A DNA stretch of 60,783 bases from Streptococcus orisratti DSM 15617 (GTDB lineage Bacteria > Bacillota > Bacilli > Lactobacillales > Streptococcaceae), in NCBI RefSeq assembly GCF_000380105.1, contig NZ_KB904460.1, positions 43,909 through 104,691 of the forward strand, in the 5' to 3' direction. The translations under genes were made by a program, and so were the position numbers. The first letter of the stretch is position 1; every line of letters starts with the position of its first letter. Of this stretch, positions 37,231-45,845 are shown piece after piece. The notes below the pieces were generated by a model. The model had not been told where the DNA came from and searched no databases. It saw only the letters and a program-made list of their open reading frames with translations.

Positions 37231-38481
37231 TTAATAAAGGGGATGAGCGTCAGTAATAGCTTTTACTTCCTGGCGGACTTCAGCCAAAACACTCTCATCT
37301 TGGTAGTTTTCAAGGGTTTTAATCATGAGTTCAGCAATTTTCTTGGATTCTTTGACACCAATACCACGACTTGTAATAGCTGCGCCACCGATACGGATAC
37401 CAGATGTTTTGAATGGTGATAATGTTTCGTAAGGGATAGAATTTTTATTAAGTGTGATATTAACTGTTTCAAGGATATTTTGTGCTAATTTACCATTTTC
37501 GACAACTTTAGTCACATCCACAAGGAAAACATGCGTATCTGTGCCACCTGAAATTACACGGAAATCTGGGTGTTGATTGAAAACTTCTGCCATGGCTGAT
37601 GTGTTAGCAATTACATGTTTGGCATATGTTTTGAACTCAGGATCTAGCGCTTCTTTCAGAGCGACAGCTTTTGCGGCAATAACGTGCATTAAGGGGCCGC
37701 CTTGAAGACCAGGAAAAACAGCAGAATTAATCTTCTTCGCCAAGGTCTCATCGTTTGTCAAAATTAAGCCACCACGAGGTCCACGCAACGTTTTGTGAGT
37801 TGTTGTGGTGGTGATATCCGCATACGGAACAGGACTAGGATGCTGTCCTCCAGCAACAAGACCTGCAATGTGAGCCATATCAACCATTAGGTAAGCACCC
37901 ACTTCATCAGCAATTTGACGGAAACGCGGGAAATCAATAATGCGTGAGTAAGCCGAAGCTCCAGCTACAATTAGTTTTGGTTTGACTTCTCTAGCTAACT
38001 CTGCAATTGCATCATAGTCTAGTTCTTCTGTTTCTTTATTGACTGGATAAGACACAAAATGATAAGTTTTACCAGAGAAACTCACGGGAGCTCCGTGTGT
38101 CAAATGACCACCAGCTGCCAAGTCCATTCCAAGAACGGTATCACCTGGTTCAATCAAAGCCATGTAAGCAGCTGCATTAGCTTGTGAACCAGAGTGTGGC
38201 TGCACATTAGCATATTTAGCACCAAAGAGTTCTTTAGCACGCTCAATAGCGAGATTTTCAACGATATCAACACAGTCAGTCCCGCCATAGTAGCGTTTGC
38301 CAGGATAACCTTCAGCATATTTATTGGTTAATAAAGTTCCCTGTGCAGCCATAACAGCTTTGGAAACAATATTTTCTGAAGCAATCAATTCAATGTTGTT
38401 CTGTTGTCGCACTTCTTCGGCATGTACTGCGTCCCAAAGTTCTTGGTCAAATGCTTGGTAATTTTCTTTGTCAAAAATCAT
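37231..38481 (-). CDS. glyA: Serine hydroxymethyltransferase
   Basis: This PLP enzyme converts serine and THF to glycine and methylene-THF. It shows [15 protein letters not shown], the PLP lysine in [15 protein letters not shown], and [16 protein letters not shown]. It is 416 aa. It lies in the tdk-prfA operon with a 67-bp gap from tsaC. Confidence 0.97.
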   Translation of the reverse strand: MIFDKENYQAFDQELWDAVHAEEVRQQNNIELIASENIVSKAVMAAQGTLLTNKYAEGYPGKRYYGGTDCVDIVENLAIERAKELFGAKYANVQPHSGSQANAAAYMALIEPGDTVLGMDLAAGGHLTHGAPVSFSGKTYHFVSYPVNKETEELDYDAIAELAREVKPKLIVAGASAYSRIIDFPRFRQIADEVGAYLMVDMAHIAGLVAGGQHPSPVPYADITTTTTHKTLRGPRGGLILTNDETLAKKINSAVFPGLQGGPLMHVIAAKAVALKEALDPEFKTYAKHVIANTSAMAEVFNQHPDFRVISGGTDTHVFLVDVTKVVENGKLAQNILETVNITLNKNSIPYETLSPFKTSGIRIGGAAITSRGIGVKESKKIAELMIKTLENYQDESVLAEVRQEVKAITDAHPLY

Positions 38482-38548
38482 ATCAAAACTCCATAAAATA
38501 TATTATCAAGGACTGTAGCTTATAAATCACTACAATCAAAGCAAAAAG

Positions 38549-39142
38549 TTACTCAAAAATAAGTTCAGGAAGTGTACGAGTCAATTCTTCTTTTGTAATA
38601 GACCCCTGACGTAAGATACGTGCCTTCTCACCGGACAAATCCAAAATGGTTGAATCGAGCCCAGTCAAAGCGTTATCATCTTCAAATCCGCTGACCATTT
38701 CAGAAAATTGCTGCTGAATTTGTAAAAAAACTTTGCCACTTTCCTGTCCAGAAATATTGGCTGACGGACCTATAAGTGGTCCTGTTTTCTTAATCAGCTC
38801 CAAAGTCTTTGGATGGTTAGTTAATCGAAAACCAATTGTTGATAAGCCAGAATTGATCCAAGCTGGCACAGAATCATTAGCCTTCAATATGATGGTTAAA
38901 GGTCCAGGTAAATACTGATCATACAATTTTTTGAGGTACGGTGGCTGATCCTTGGAGTAGGTCAAAATAGTCTCGAAATCCCCGACATTGAGGTTCATTG
39001 CTTTGTCTCGTGGTCGTCTTTTGAGGGCATAAACATGCTCCACTGCTTGTTCATCCAAAGCCTTGGCAAATAAGCCATAGACAGTCTCTGTCGGTAAAAT
39101 GACTGCACCACCAGTTTCTAAAATTTTCTCTAAGTCACACAT
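38549..39142 (-). CDS. tsaC: L-threonylcarbamoyladenylate synthase (YwlC/Sua5 family)
   Basis: It makes threonylcarbamoyl-AMP for the t6A modification of tRNA. It shows GGAVILPTETVYGLFAKA, the KRRPRDKAMNLNVG substrate loop, and the GPLIGPSANISGQ motif. It is 197 aa, the short single-domain form. The ATG overlaps the prmC stop by 8 bp. Confidence 0.92.
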   Translation of the reverse strand: MCDLEKILETGGAVILPTETVYGLFAKALDEQAVEHVYALKRRPRDKAMNLNVGDFETILTYSKDQPPYLKKLYDQYLPGPLTIILKANDSVPAWINSGLSTIGFRLTNHPKTLELIKKTGPLIGPSANISGQESGKVFLQIQQQFSEMVSGFEDDNALTGLDSTILDLSGEKARILRQGSITKEELTRTLPELIFE

Positions 39143-39965
39143 TATCCATCACGACCATTCTATCTTTTCCAAAGTTGTCCTTTATGACCCGATATCTCTT
39201 TTCTGGGAAATACTGGGTTAGCAAATGTAGTAATCCCTCCCCCTGTTTGTAACCAATTTCAAAATAAAGCTTACCTTTAGGAGTGAGATGTTCTCTTGCT
39301 TGTTCTATAATTTTTCGATAGATAGCAAAACCATTTTCATTGGCAAAAAGTGCCAAATGTGGCTCAGAAGCTAGAACATTCTGCCCTACTTCGTCTTTGT
39401 CACGATATGAGATATAGGGTGGATTTGAAACAATGACATCAAAAGTATCTGGAATTTGACTAAAAACATCAGACTGGATAAATTGAATATCAACAGTATG
39501 AAAAGCAGCATTTTCTCTAGCCAAATCTATCGCCTGAGGTGAAATATCACTAGCAGTGATGCACCATTTAGGTCTTTCCTTCTTTAATGAGATAGCTATT
39601 ACTCCACTTCCCGTTCCAATATCCAATAGTGAAATAGGTGCTTCGCCATTTTCCGACAAAATCAAGTCAACCAACTCTTCCGTTTCAGGTCGTGGGATAA
39701 GGACGCGCTCATCAACCGCTAGAGTCAAATCACGAAAATAAGCTTTTCCGGTAATATACTGGGGAGATCTGTGAGCCTTCAGTTCTCGAAAGATTTTGAT
39801 AGCAAGTTTTTCGTCTTCCTTACTAATCTCTTGATTCTGATGAAGAATAAAATCCAAAAGAGACCAATTTTTCATCTCACGAAAGACATAGGTTAAATTT
39901 TCTGCGTCTTCTCCCACTAGCTCTAATTCTTCCTGATAAGCACTAAAAAGCTGTGCATAGTTCAT
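39135..39965 (-). CDS. prmC: Peptide chain release factor N5-glutamine methyltransferase
   Basis: It methylates the GGQ glutamine of release factors. It has the SAM-binding LLDIGTGSGVIAISL and catalytic NPPY (IVSNPPYIS). It is 276 aa. It starts at a TAATG overlap with prfA, whose product is its substrate. Confidence 0.95.
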   Translation of the reverse strand: MNYAQLFSAYQEELELVGEDAENLTYVFREMKNWSLLDFILHQNQEISKEDEKLAIKIFRELKAHRSPQYITGKAYFRDLTLAVDERVLIPRPETEELVDLILSENGEAPISLLDIGTGSGVIAISLKKERPKWCITASDISPQAIDLARENAAFHTVDIQFIQSDVFSQIPDTFDVIVSNPPYISYRDKDEVGQNVLASEPHLALFANENGFAIYRKIIEQAREHLTPKGKLYFEIGYKQGEGLLHLLTQYFPEKRYRVIKDNFGKDRMVVMDNV

Positions 39966-41044
39966 TACTTATTCAACTCTTCCAGTTTCTTTGTTTGATC
40001 GTAAAGGACAAGTGCATCAACGACTTCATCCAATTTACCTGATAAAATAGTATCTAGTTTTTGTAGAGTCAGTCCGATACGGTGATCTGTCACACGATTT
40101 TGCGGAAAGTTGTAAGTACGGATTCGTTCGGAACGATCCCCTGTTCCGATGGTGGATTTACGTTCTGCATCTTGTTCATCTTGGGCGATTTGAGCAAAGT
40201 GATCTGCAACACGGGCACGAATAATTTTCATGGCCTTGTCACGATTTTTTTGCTGGGTACGCTCCTCCTGCATTTCAACCTTGATATTGGTTGGCAAGTG
40301 GACAATACGGACGGCTGTTGCCACCTTGTTGACATTCTGTCCACCAGCTCCTGAGGCATGGTATATATCGATACGCAAGTCCTTGGGATCAATATCATAT
40401 TCCACTTCTTCCACTTCAGGCATAACTAAGACGGTTGCTGTTGAAGTGTGGACACGACCTTGACTTTCAGTCACTGGGACACGTTGGACTCGATGAGCTC
40501 CGGATTCATATTTTAGCTTAGAATAAACCGATTGACCAGAAACCATAGCGACAACTTCCTTGATACCGCCAACACCATTATATGAGGCTTCCATAACTTC
40601 GAAGCGCCAGCCCTGACTTTCTGCAAATTTTTGATACATTTGCAACAAATCACCAGCAAAGAGTGCGGCTTCATCGCCTCCAGCAGCTCCACGAATTTCC
40701 AAGATAATATTTTTATCATCATTAGGATCTTTAGGCAAAAGGAGAATTTTCAGTTGTTCTTCATAGTTTTCTTTGGCAACCTTAGCTTCTTTGAGTTCTT
40801 CTTTAGCCATTTCTTCTAAATCAGTGTCACCGCCAGCTTCTTTTATCATTTCTTCGGCATCGGCAATATTTTGAATGACTTGTTTGTACTCCCGATAAGT
40901 CGTAACTGTATCACGAGTGTTAGCCTCTTCTTTCGAAAGTTCCATAAAGCGCTTAGTATCTGAAACCACATCGGGGTCGCTAAGGAGTTCTCCTAATTCT
41001 TCATAGCGATCCTCGACCGCCTGTAATTGATCGTAAATATTCAT
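39965..41044 (-). CDS. prfA: Peptide chain release factor 1
   Basis: It recognises UAA and UAG stops. It has the GGQ motif in [18 protein letters not shown] and the RF1 anticodon-mimic region near [13 protein letters not shown]. It is 359 aa. Its modifying enzyme PrmC follows directly. Confidence 0.97.
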   Translation of the reverse strand: MNIYDQLQAVEDRYEELGELLSDPDVVSDTKRFMELSKEEANTRDTVTTYREYKQVIQNIADAEEMIKEAGGDTDLEEMAKEELKEAKVAKENYEEQLKILLLPKDPNDDKNIILEIRGAAGGDEAALFAGDLLQMYQKFAESQGWRFEVMEASYNGVGGIKEVVAMVSGQSVYSKLKYESGAHRVQRVPVTESQGRVHTSTATVLVMPEVEEVEYDIDPKDLRIDIYHASGAGGQNVNKVATAVRIVHLPTNIKVEMQEERTQQKNRDKAMKIIRARVADHFAQIAQDEQDAERKSTIGTGDRSERIRTYNFPQNRVTDHRIGLTLQKLDTILSGKLDEVVDALVLYDQTKKLEELNK

Positions 41045-41059
41045 TTAAGTCCTTTCATC

Positions 41060-41530
41060 TCATTTTTTATTTAAGTCATAAATTGCGACTAGCTCTACCT
41101 CATGTAAGTCACCAGTTTCAACAAAACCATAATTGAGATAGCAACATCTTGCATGCTTATTTTCTGGTTCATAAGAAACCCAAAGGAGATTAGACAACCC
41201 AGTAGATTTTAGGTTGTTTAAAACAGCATCCATAATTAAGCGAAAATAGCCTTTCCCCTGAAAATTTTGGTCTATCATTAAACGAAATAGGAGATAATTT
41301 CCCTTACTAATCCCAATATTTTCATCATAAGCCAGCATGACAAAGCCTATTAAATCAGTACCATCATAGATAGCATATGGCATAACACTATCACCATTCT
41401 TCTCATACACATAGGCTTCTGCTAGACTAACAGCGTTTGAGGCAATGAAATTTTCTTGTTCTTTGGAAACGCAAAGCGATAGAAGTTCCCAATAATTTTC
41501 GAGTGTAATATCTTTTAATTTAATAGTCAC
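41060..41530 (-). CDS. GNAT-family N-acetyltransferase
   Basis: This 156-residue protein has the acetyl-CoA motif QNFQGKGYFRLIMDAVL and C-terminal WVSYEPENKHARCCYLNYGFVETG. It resembles polyamine or ribosomal-type GNATs; the substrate is unknown. The start is a GTG at 41530, four bases after GGAGGTAGGG; the eight-codon longer frame covers that ribosome site. It lies between tdk and prfA, as in other streptococci. Confidence 0.85.
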   Translation of the reverse strand: MTIKLKDITLENYWELLSLCVSKEQENFIASNAVSLAEAYVYEKNGDSVMPYAIYDGTDLIGFVMLAYDENIGISKGNYLLFRLMIDQNFQGKGYFRLIMDAVLNNLKSTGLSNLLWVSYEPENKHARCCYLNYGFVETGDLHEVELVAIYDLNKK

Positions 41531-41550
41531 CCCTACCTCCGTTTCGACTA

Positions 41551-42141
41551 TCAATATGCTTTTTCAACATCCTCTATCAGAGGTTGGAAATAATGCTTGC
41601 GGCAGACTGGGATATAGGTCTCGTTGCCGCCAATTTGAATCTGATTGCCTTCGTAAACTGGTTTTCCATTTTCTGTTCGAAGTACCATGGTTGCTTTTTT
41701 AGAACAAAATTGGCAGATAGTTTTTATCTCTTCAATTTTATCAGCCAGAAGCAAAAGTTCTCGCGACCCTTCAAAGAGGTGGTTTTGAAAATCATTTTTA
41801 AGACCAAAAGCCATGACCGGAATATCTAGATCATCAACGACACGCGCTAAATCATAGACATTTTCTTTCGATAAAAATTGACTTTCATCAATCAAGACAC
41901 AGTATGGTTTTTCTGGTAAATTTTTGATGAAATTGAAGATATCCATGTTATCTGTGATAGCAACTGCCTCTCGACGCATACCGATTCGGCTAGAAACAAT
42001 TCCATAGCCATCGCGAGTGTCAAGTGCAGAAGTCATAATCACAACAGGCTTGCCTTGTTCTTCATAATTATGAGCGACTTTGAGAATTTCAATAGTCTTG
42101 CCAGAGTTCATGGTGCCATATTTATAATATAATTGAGCCAA
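41551..42141 (-). CDS. tdk: Thymidine kinase
   Basis: It phosphorylates thymidine with ATP for salvage. It shows the P-loop [15 protein letters not shown], the DESQFL Walker B, and four zinc-binding cysteines (CQFC and the later C..H region VCRKHYF). It is 196 aa. It is the first gene of the long operon extending to 32105. Confidence 0.96.
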   Translation of the reverse strand: MAQLYYKYGTMNSGKTIEILKVAHNYEEQGKPVVIMTSALDTRDGYGIVSSRIGMRREAVAITDNMDIFNFIKNLPEKPYCVLIDESQFLSKENVYDLARVVDDLDIPVMAFGLKNDFQNHLFEGSRELLLLADKIEEIKTICQFCSKKATMVLRTENGKPVYEGNQIQIGGNETYIPVCRKHYFQPLIEDVEKAY

Positions 42142-42425
42142 AAGAACATCTCCACCTTCTATCAGTATTTCACTATTTTATCATAAATTGAGTGATTTTT
42201 CAGTAAGTATTTTTAGATTTGTTACCGCAAATAAATACAGCATAAAAATTTGAAGAAATTATCCTCTAACCTTTTCCAAAATTAGGATTTAGATGCTTTC
42301 AAAAAATATTAGACTTTTTTCTTTTAGAAAACGATGAAGAAAATAACATCTTGCGTTTCATAGTTCAAGATAGAATGTTATATTTTATGATATAATAAGT
42401 GTATCAAAACAAAGGAGTCAAACTT
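42142..42425. other. 284-bp divergent promoter region, tdk and tautomerase
   Basis: A TGATATAAT extended -10 near 42388 faces the tautomerase gene. TGATAAAAT near 42178 faces tdk. No other element was recognised. Confidence 0.4.
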
Positions 42426-42611
42426 ATGCCATTTGTAAAAATAGACCTTTTTGAAGGCCGTACTGAAGAACAGAAAATTGAATTAGCCCGCGAAGTCACC
42501 GAGGTTGTTTCGCGCATTGCCAAAGCCCCAAAAGACGCGATTCATGTCTTTATCAATGATATGCCAGAAGGCACCTACTACCCACATGGCGAAATGAAAA
42601 AGAAAAATTAA
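42426..42611 (+). CDS. 4-oxalocrotonate tautomerase-like protein
   Basis: This 61-residue protein begins MPFVKIDLFEGR. Pro2 becomes the catalytic N-terminal proline after Met removal. RTEEQKIELAREVTEVV and VFINDMP complete the pattern. The ATG at 42426 follows AAAGGAG. The substrate is unknown. It has its own terminator and is not cotranscribed with apbE. Confidence 0.9.
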   Translation: MPFVKIDLFEGRTEEQKIELAREVTEVVSRIAKAPKDAIHVFINDMPEGTYYPHGEMKKKN

Positions 42612-42621
42612 TCCTTCAGAA

Positions 42622-42657
42622 CATCTCAAACAGTCTGTTAAAATCTGTTTGGTGTGT
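42622..42657 (+). terminator. Terminator of the tautomerase gene
   Basis: ACATCTCAAACAG pairs with CTGTTTGGTGTG (with wobbles), followed by T6. Confidence 0.75.
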
Positions 42658-42730
42658 TTTTTAGTAAAACTCAAAGAAAATTTATTTTACTAATCCGTTG
42701 GATAGGAGATATTTGTCATATCATTGTAGG

Positions 42731-42797
42731 CAAAAAAACATCTGAATACGTTCAGATGTTTTGAAAGGAGATTATAAAAAGAAAGTTTATTAGGATT
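42731..42797 (-). ncRNA. Candidate CiaR-dependent small RNA (csRNA-like), ~67 nt
   Basis: The minus strand carries TATAAG-TCTTT-TTTAAG, then exactly 10 nt, then a TATACT -10 (42809-42804). The predicted start is near 42797. The RNA has a ~35-nt AT-rich 5' part containing UCUCCUUUC, which could pair with ribosome sites, and ends in a stem AACATCTGAA / TTCAGATGTT with a T7 tail. Streptococcal csRNAs have this layout: CiaR site, anti-Shine-Dalgarno single strand, terminator. No ORF lies in it. Confidence 0.65.
42736..42761 (-). terminator. Terminator of the csRNA-like transcript
   Basis: AAACATCTGAA / TTCAGATGTTT with a 4-nt loop. The longest T run (7) is on the minus strand, showing the direction. 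Confidence 0.8.
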
Positions 42798-42803
42798 GTT
42801 TAT

Positions 42804-42836
42804 AGTATAGAGAAAATTCCTTAAAAAAGACTTATA
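42804..42836 (-). promoter_or_regulatory. CiaR-like promoter of the small RNA
   Basis: TATAAG (42836-42831), N5, TTTAAG (42825-42820), N10, TATACT (42809-42804). There is one mismatch to TTTAAG-N5-TTTAAG. Confidence 0.75.
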
Positions 42837-42993
42837 CTCAAATTCAAATGTTGCTGACTTGATGAGTTTCAATTCTAACTGCATTGGTGCTGACTAGCCT
42901 GTTTTGGATGGAGTACTTATACATTCTTTATTTAACTTGATTTTAGGTATTCAAAGTATTATCATGGTGACAGAAATACATGGAGGTAACCAC

Positions 42994-43932
42994 TTGCAAG
43001 AAAGACACAGCCTGGATATGATGGGTACGAGGATTGACTTGATGATTGAAGCTGAAAATGCAAAAGAACTGATGAAAGAAGCCTGCTATTTATTGGAAGT
43101 CTATAAAAATCGTTTTAGTGCCAACGACGAGGATTCTGAACTTGTGCGAGTCAATCAAATGGCTGGGATATCTCCTGTTAAAGTCCACCCTGAGTTATTT
43201 GAGCTCATCAGTGTAGGTAAATTCCATAGTTTACAGCACCCCTCTAATCTCAACATTGCTATTGGTCCTTTGGTGCAAAGCTGGCGCATTGGGTTTGATG
43301 ATGCTAGGGTACCAGATGATATGACTATTCAGGCTACTGTTGCATTGACTAATCCTCAAAATATTCTCTTAGATGAAGCGCAGCAATCTATTTTTTTGAC
43401 AGAAAAGGGGATGAAAATCGATCTTGGTGCTCTGGCTAAAGGATATATTGCTGACAAAATCATGACTTATCTCAAAAACAAACAAATCATCTCTGCTATG
43501 ATTAACCTAGGTGGAAATGTACTTGTCTACGGGGTTAACCCGAAGCGTGAGAGTGGCGAGTGGTTGGTTGGTATACAGCATCCTCAAAAAAAACGAGGGA
43601 ACAATCTCGGTATTCTACGTGTCAAGAATAAATCGGTCGTGACCTCCGGGATTTACGAACGCCATCTCAAGGTTGGTGACAAAGATTACCATCATATTTT
43701 TGATCGCAGGACAGGCTATCCGATTGAAACGGAAATGGCTAGTCTGACTATTGTCGCGGACAAATCTGTGGATTGTGAAATTTGGACTACACGTTTATTC
43801 GGGCTTCCGCTCTTGGAATCCCTTGCTACTATCCAGAAAACACCAGATATTGAAGGAATCGTGATTACACAAGATAACCGCATAGCAGTCACAGATGGTT
43901 TAAAACAAGATTTTCAATTATTATATTCCTAA
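42994..43932 (+). CDS. apbE: FAD:protein FMN transferase (ApbE), cytosolic
   Basis: It transfers FMN from FAD to Ser/Thr of target proteins. Motifs are MKIDLGALAKGYIADKI, SAMINLGGNVLVYG, VVTSGIYERHL, and YHHIFDRRTGYPIE. I chose the TTG at 42994 because GGAGGT lies six bases upstream; this gives 312 aa beginning MQERHSLDMMGTRIDL, with no signal peptide, so it acts inside the cell. It starts an operon with two flavin reductases, the second of which carries acceptor motifs. Confidence 0.9.
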   Translation: MQERHSLDMMGTRIDLMIEAENAKELMKEACYLLEVYKNRFSANDEDSELVRVNQMAGISPVKVHPELFELISVGKFHSLQHPSNLNIAIGPLVQSWRIGFDDARVPDDMTIQATVALTNPQNILLDEAQQSIFLTEKGMKIDLGALAKGYIADKIMTYLKNKQIISAMINLGGNVLVYGVNPKRESGEWLVGIQHPQKKRGNNLGILRVKNKSVVTSGIYERHLKVGDKDYHHIFDRRTGYPIETEMASLTIVADKSVDCEIWTTRLFGLPLLESLATIQKTPDIEGIVITQDNRIAVTDGLKQDFQLLYS

Positions 43933-43944
43933 GGAGGAACCGAT

Positions 43945-44550
43945 ATGAAACTTATCGCTATTGTTGGGACGAATTCAACAAAATCGACCAACCGCCAGCT
44001 TTTGCAATACATGCAAACGCATTTTGCGGACAAGGCTGACATTGAACTCGTTGAAATTAAGGATTTACCTGTATTCAACAAACCTGCTGACAAAAAAATC
44101 CCTGAGTTAGCTTTAGAAATCGCTGATAAAATTAATGCAGCAGACGGTGTTATCATCGGCACACCAGAGTATGATCACTCTATTCCTGCTGTATTGATGA
44201 ATGCTTTAGCTTGGCTTTCATACGGTATTTTTCCTCTACTTAACAAACCTGTCATGATTACAGGTGCATCTTATGGAACCCTTGGTTCTTCACGTGCACA
44301 ATTACAACTCCGTCAAATCTTAAATGCTCCAGAAATTAAGGCAAATGTTTTACCTGATGAATTTCTGCTGTCACATTCTTTGCAATCCTTTGATAGGCAA
44401 GGTAATCTGGTCGATCTTGACACTATTCAAAAATTGGAAGCGATTTTTGATGATTTCCGCCTTTTTGTTAAAATCACCGGAAAATTGTCAAATGCGCAAG
44501 AATTGCTACACAAAGAAGCTGAAAACTTTGACTGGGAAAGCTTATCATAA
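43945..44550 (+). CDS. NAD(P)H-dependent FMN reductase
   Basis: This 201-residue flavodoxin-like (FMN_red) protein begins IAIVGTNSTKSTNRQLL (FMN phosphate loop) and contains GVIIGTPEYDHSIPAVLMNALAWL and GASYGTLGSSRAQL. It lacks a flavinylation tail. It is 12 bp after apbE and 15 bp before a longer homologue, so the two reductases may form a complex or act in series. Confidence 0.88.
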   Translation: MKLIAIVGTNSTKSTNRQLLQYMQTHFADKADIELVEIKDLPVFNKPADKKIPELALEIADKINAADGVIIGTPEYDHSIPAVLMNALAWLSYGIFPLLNKPVMITGASYGTLGSSRAQLQLRQILNAPEIKANVLPDEFLLSHSLQSFDRQGNLVDLDTIQKLEAIFDDFRLFVKITGKLSNAQELLHKEAENFDWESLS

Positions 44551-44565
44551 TTTGGAGGAAAACTA

Positions 44566-45804
44566 ATGAAATTTGTTGGACTTGTTGGCTCAAATGCTGA
44601 TCAATCATATAACCGCATGTTATTGCAGTACATTCGCAGACAGTTTAAAACGAAATTTGAACTTGAAGTTTTGGAAATTGACGATGTGCCAATGTTCAAT
44701 CAAGATAAGAATTGGAAAGAGAGTTTCCAATTGCGCTTGCTTTACAATAAAATCACACGTGCAGACGGCGTTGTCATTGCAACACCTGAACACAATCACA
44801 CTATTACAGCTGCCCTGAAGAGCGTCCTTGAATGGCTTTCTTACGATGTGCACCCTTTTGATAGCAAACCTGTCATGATTGTGGGCGCTTCCTACTACGA
44901 CCAAGGGACATCGCGTGCCCAAGTGCATTTGCGTAAAATCCTTGAAGCTCCCGGTGTTAATGCCTACGCGCTTCCAGGTAACGAATTCTTGCTAGGCAAA
45001 GCCAAAGAAGCCTTTGATGAAGCTGGAAATATTATCAACAATGGCACTGTGAAATTCCTTGAACAATGTTTGGATAATTTTGTGAAATATGTGGGGGTTG
45101 TCTCAACCTTGAAAAAACCAAAACCAATTGAACCTGAAGATTTAGATTGTAACCATCCAATCGCTACAACTGTCACGGAAGTTGACCCTGATGATCCTGA
45201 CTGGGTAAATAAAGTTGCAGAAATCACTGGTGCTGTTTCGGGTAATACTTACGTCAAACTCGACCATGGTATCCTTACAGTTGATCAAATCAACATGTTC
45301 CTCAAGTCTATGCCATTTGAATTGACTTATGCTGATGACAACAATCAATTTCTCTACTACAATAATGCTCACCAAGATCCTGATACCATGTTTGCCAAAC
45401 GCGTTCCAGAGCAATCTGGTAACCGCCTATCAACGGTTCACGATACATTACCACCTGCTCGTATGAAGAATGTTGAATGGGTTATCGGAACCCTACGCAA
45501 TGGCGACCAAGAGTATGTGCGCATGCTCATTCCAAATCCCAACCCAGACGTGCTCAACACCCACAACTACCAAGCTATGTATTACGATGATGGTTCTTAT
45601 GCTGGTATCAACGAAATCGTCTTCAACTTCAAACCTTGGTTGGATTGGTACTTGCAAACAACCGGTCAACGCCTTGTTGGTGGTTTTGCTGGACCTTCTA
45701 CTCATGCTCACGCAGATGCAACCTCTGGTGCATCAAGTAGCGGCGGTCATGGTGGCGGAGAAGCTGCTGCGACAGATGCTGATTCTGGTGCATCGTCACA
45801 TTGA
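44566..45804 (+). CDS. FMN reductase-PAS fusion with two ApbE flavinylation motifs
   Basis: This 412-residue cytosolic protein has three parts. Residues 1-~185 are an FMN_red domain homologous to the previous gene (KFVGLVGSNADQSYN, TPEHNHTITAALKSVLEWL). Residues ~235-375 are a PAS domain of the DUF438 type (FELTYADDNNQFLYYNN, GSYAGINEIVFNFKPWLDWYLQTTGQ). The C-terminal tail is His/Gly/Ser-rich and contains DATSGAS (384-390) and DADSGAS (404-410). These match the ApbE target motif D-x-x-S/T-G-A-S/T. I infer covalent FMN on two serines. The natural electron acceptor is unknown. Confidence 0.85.
   Translation: MKFVGLVGSNADQSYNRMLLQYIRRQFKTKFELEVLEIDDVPMFNQDKNWKESFQLRLLYNKITRADGVVIATPEHNHTITAALKSVLEWLSYDVHPFDSKPVMIVGASYYDQGTSRAQVHLRKILEAPGVNAYALPGNEFLLGKAKEAFDEAGNIINNGTVKFLEQCLDNFVKYVGVVSTLKKPKPIEPEDLDCNHPIATTVTEVDPDDPDWVNKVAEITGAVSGNTYVKLDHGILTVDQINMFLKSMPFELTYADDNNQFLYYNNAHQDPDTMFAKRVPEQSGNRLSTVHDTLPPARMKNVEWVIGTLRNGDQEYVRMLIPNPNPDVLNTHNYQAMYYDDGSYAGINEIVFNFKPWLDWYLQTTGQRLVGGFAGPSTHAHADATSGASSSGGHGGGEAAATDADSGASSH
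45715..45735 (+). other. Predicted flavinylation site 1 (DATSGAS)
   Basis: Codons 384-390 of the FMN reductase-PAS protein; the acceptor would be Ser390. Confidence 0.65.
45775..45795 (+). other. Predicted flavinylation site 2 (DADSGAS)
   Basis: Codons 404-410, two residues before the C-terminus; the acceptor would be Ser410. Confidence 0.6.
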
Positions 45805-45806
45805 TA

Positions 45807-45845
45807 GAAAAAGCTATGAAAGTTTTTACCTTTCATAGCTTTTTC
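45807..45845. terminator. Bidirectional terminator between the apbE operon and pbuX
   Basis: GAAAAAGCTATGAAAG / CTTTCATAGCTTTTTC with a 7-nt loop. A and T tracts serve both directions. Confidence 0.9.

Noticed and set aside
42690..42884. 64-codon minus-strand frame upstream of apbE
   Set aside because: It covers the promoter and terminator of the csRNA-like transcript and has no initiation signal.
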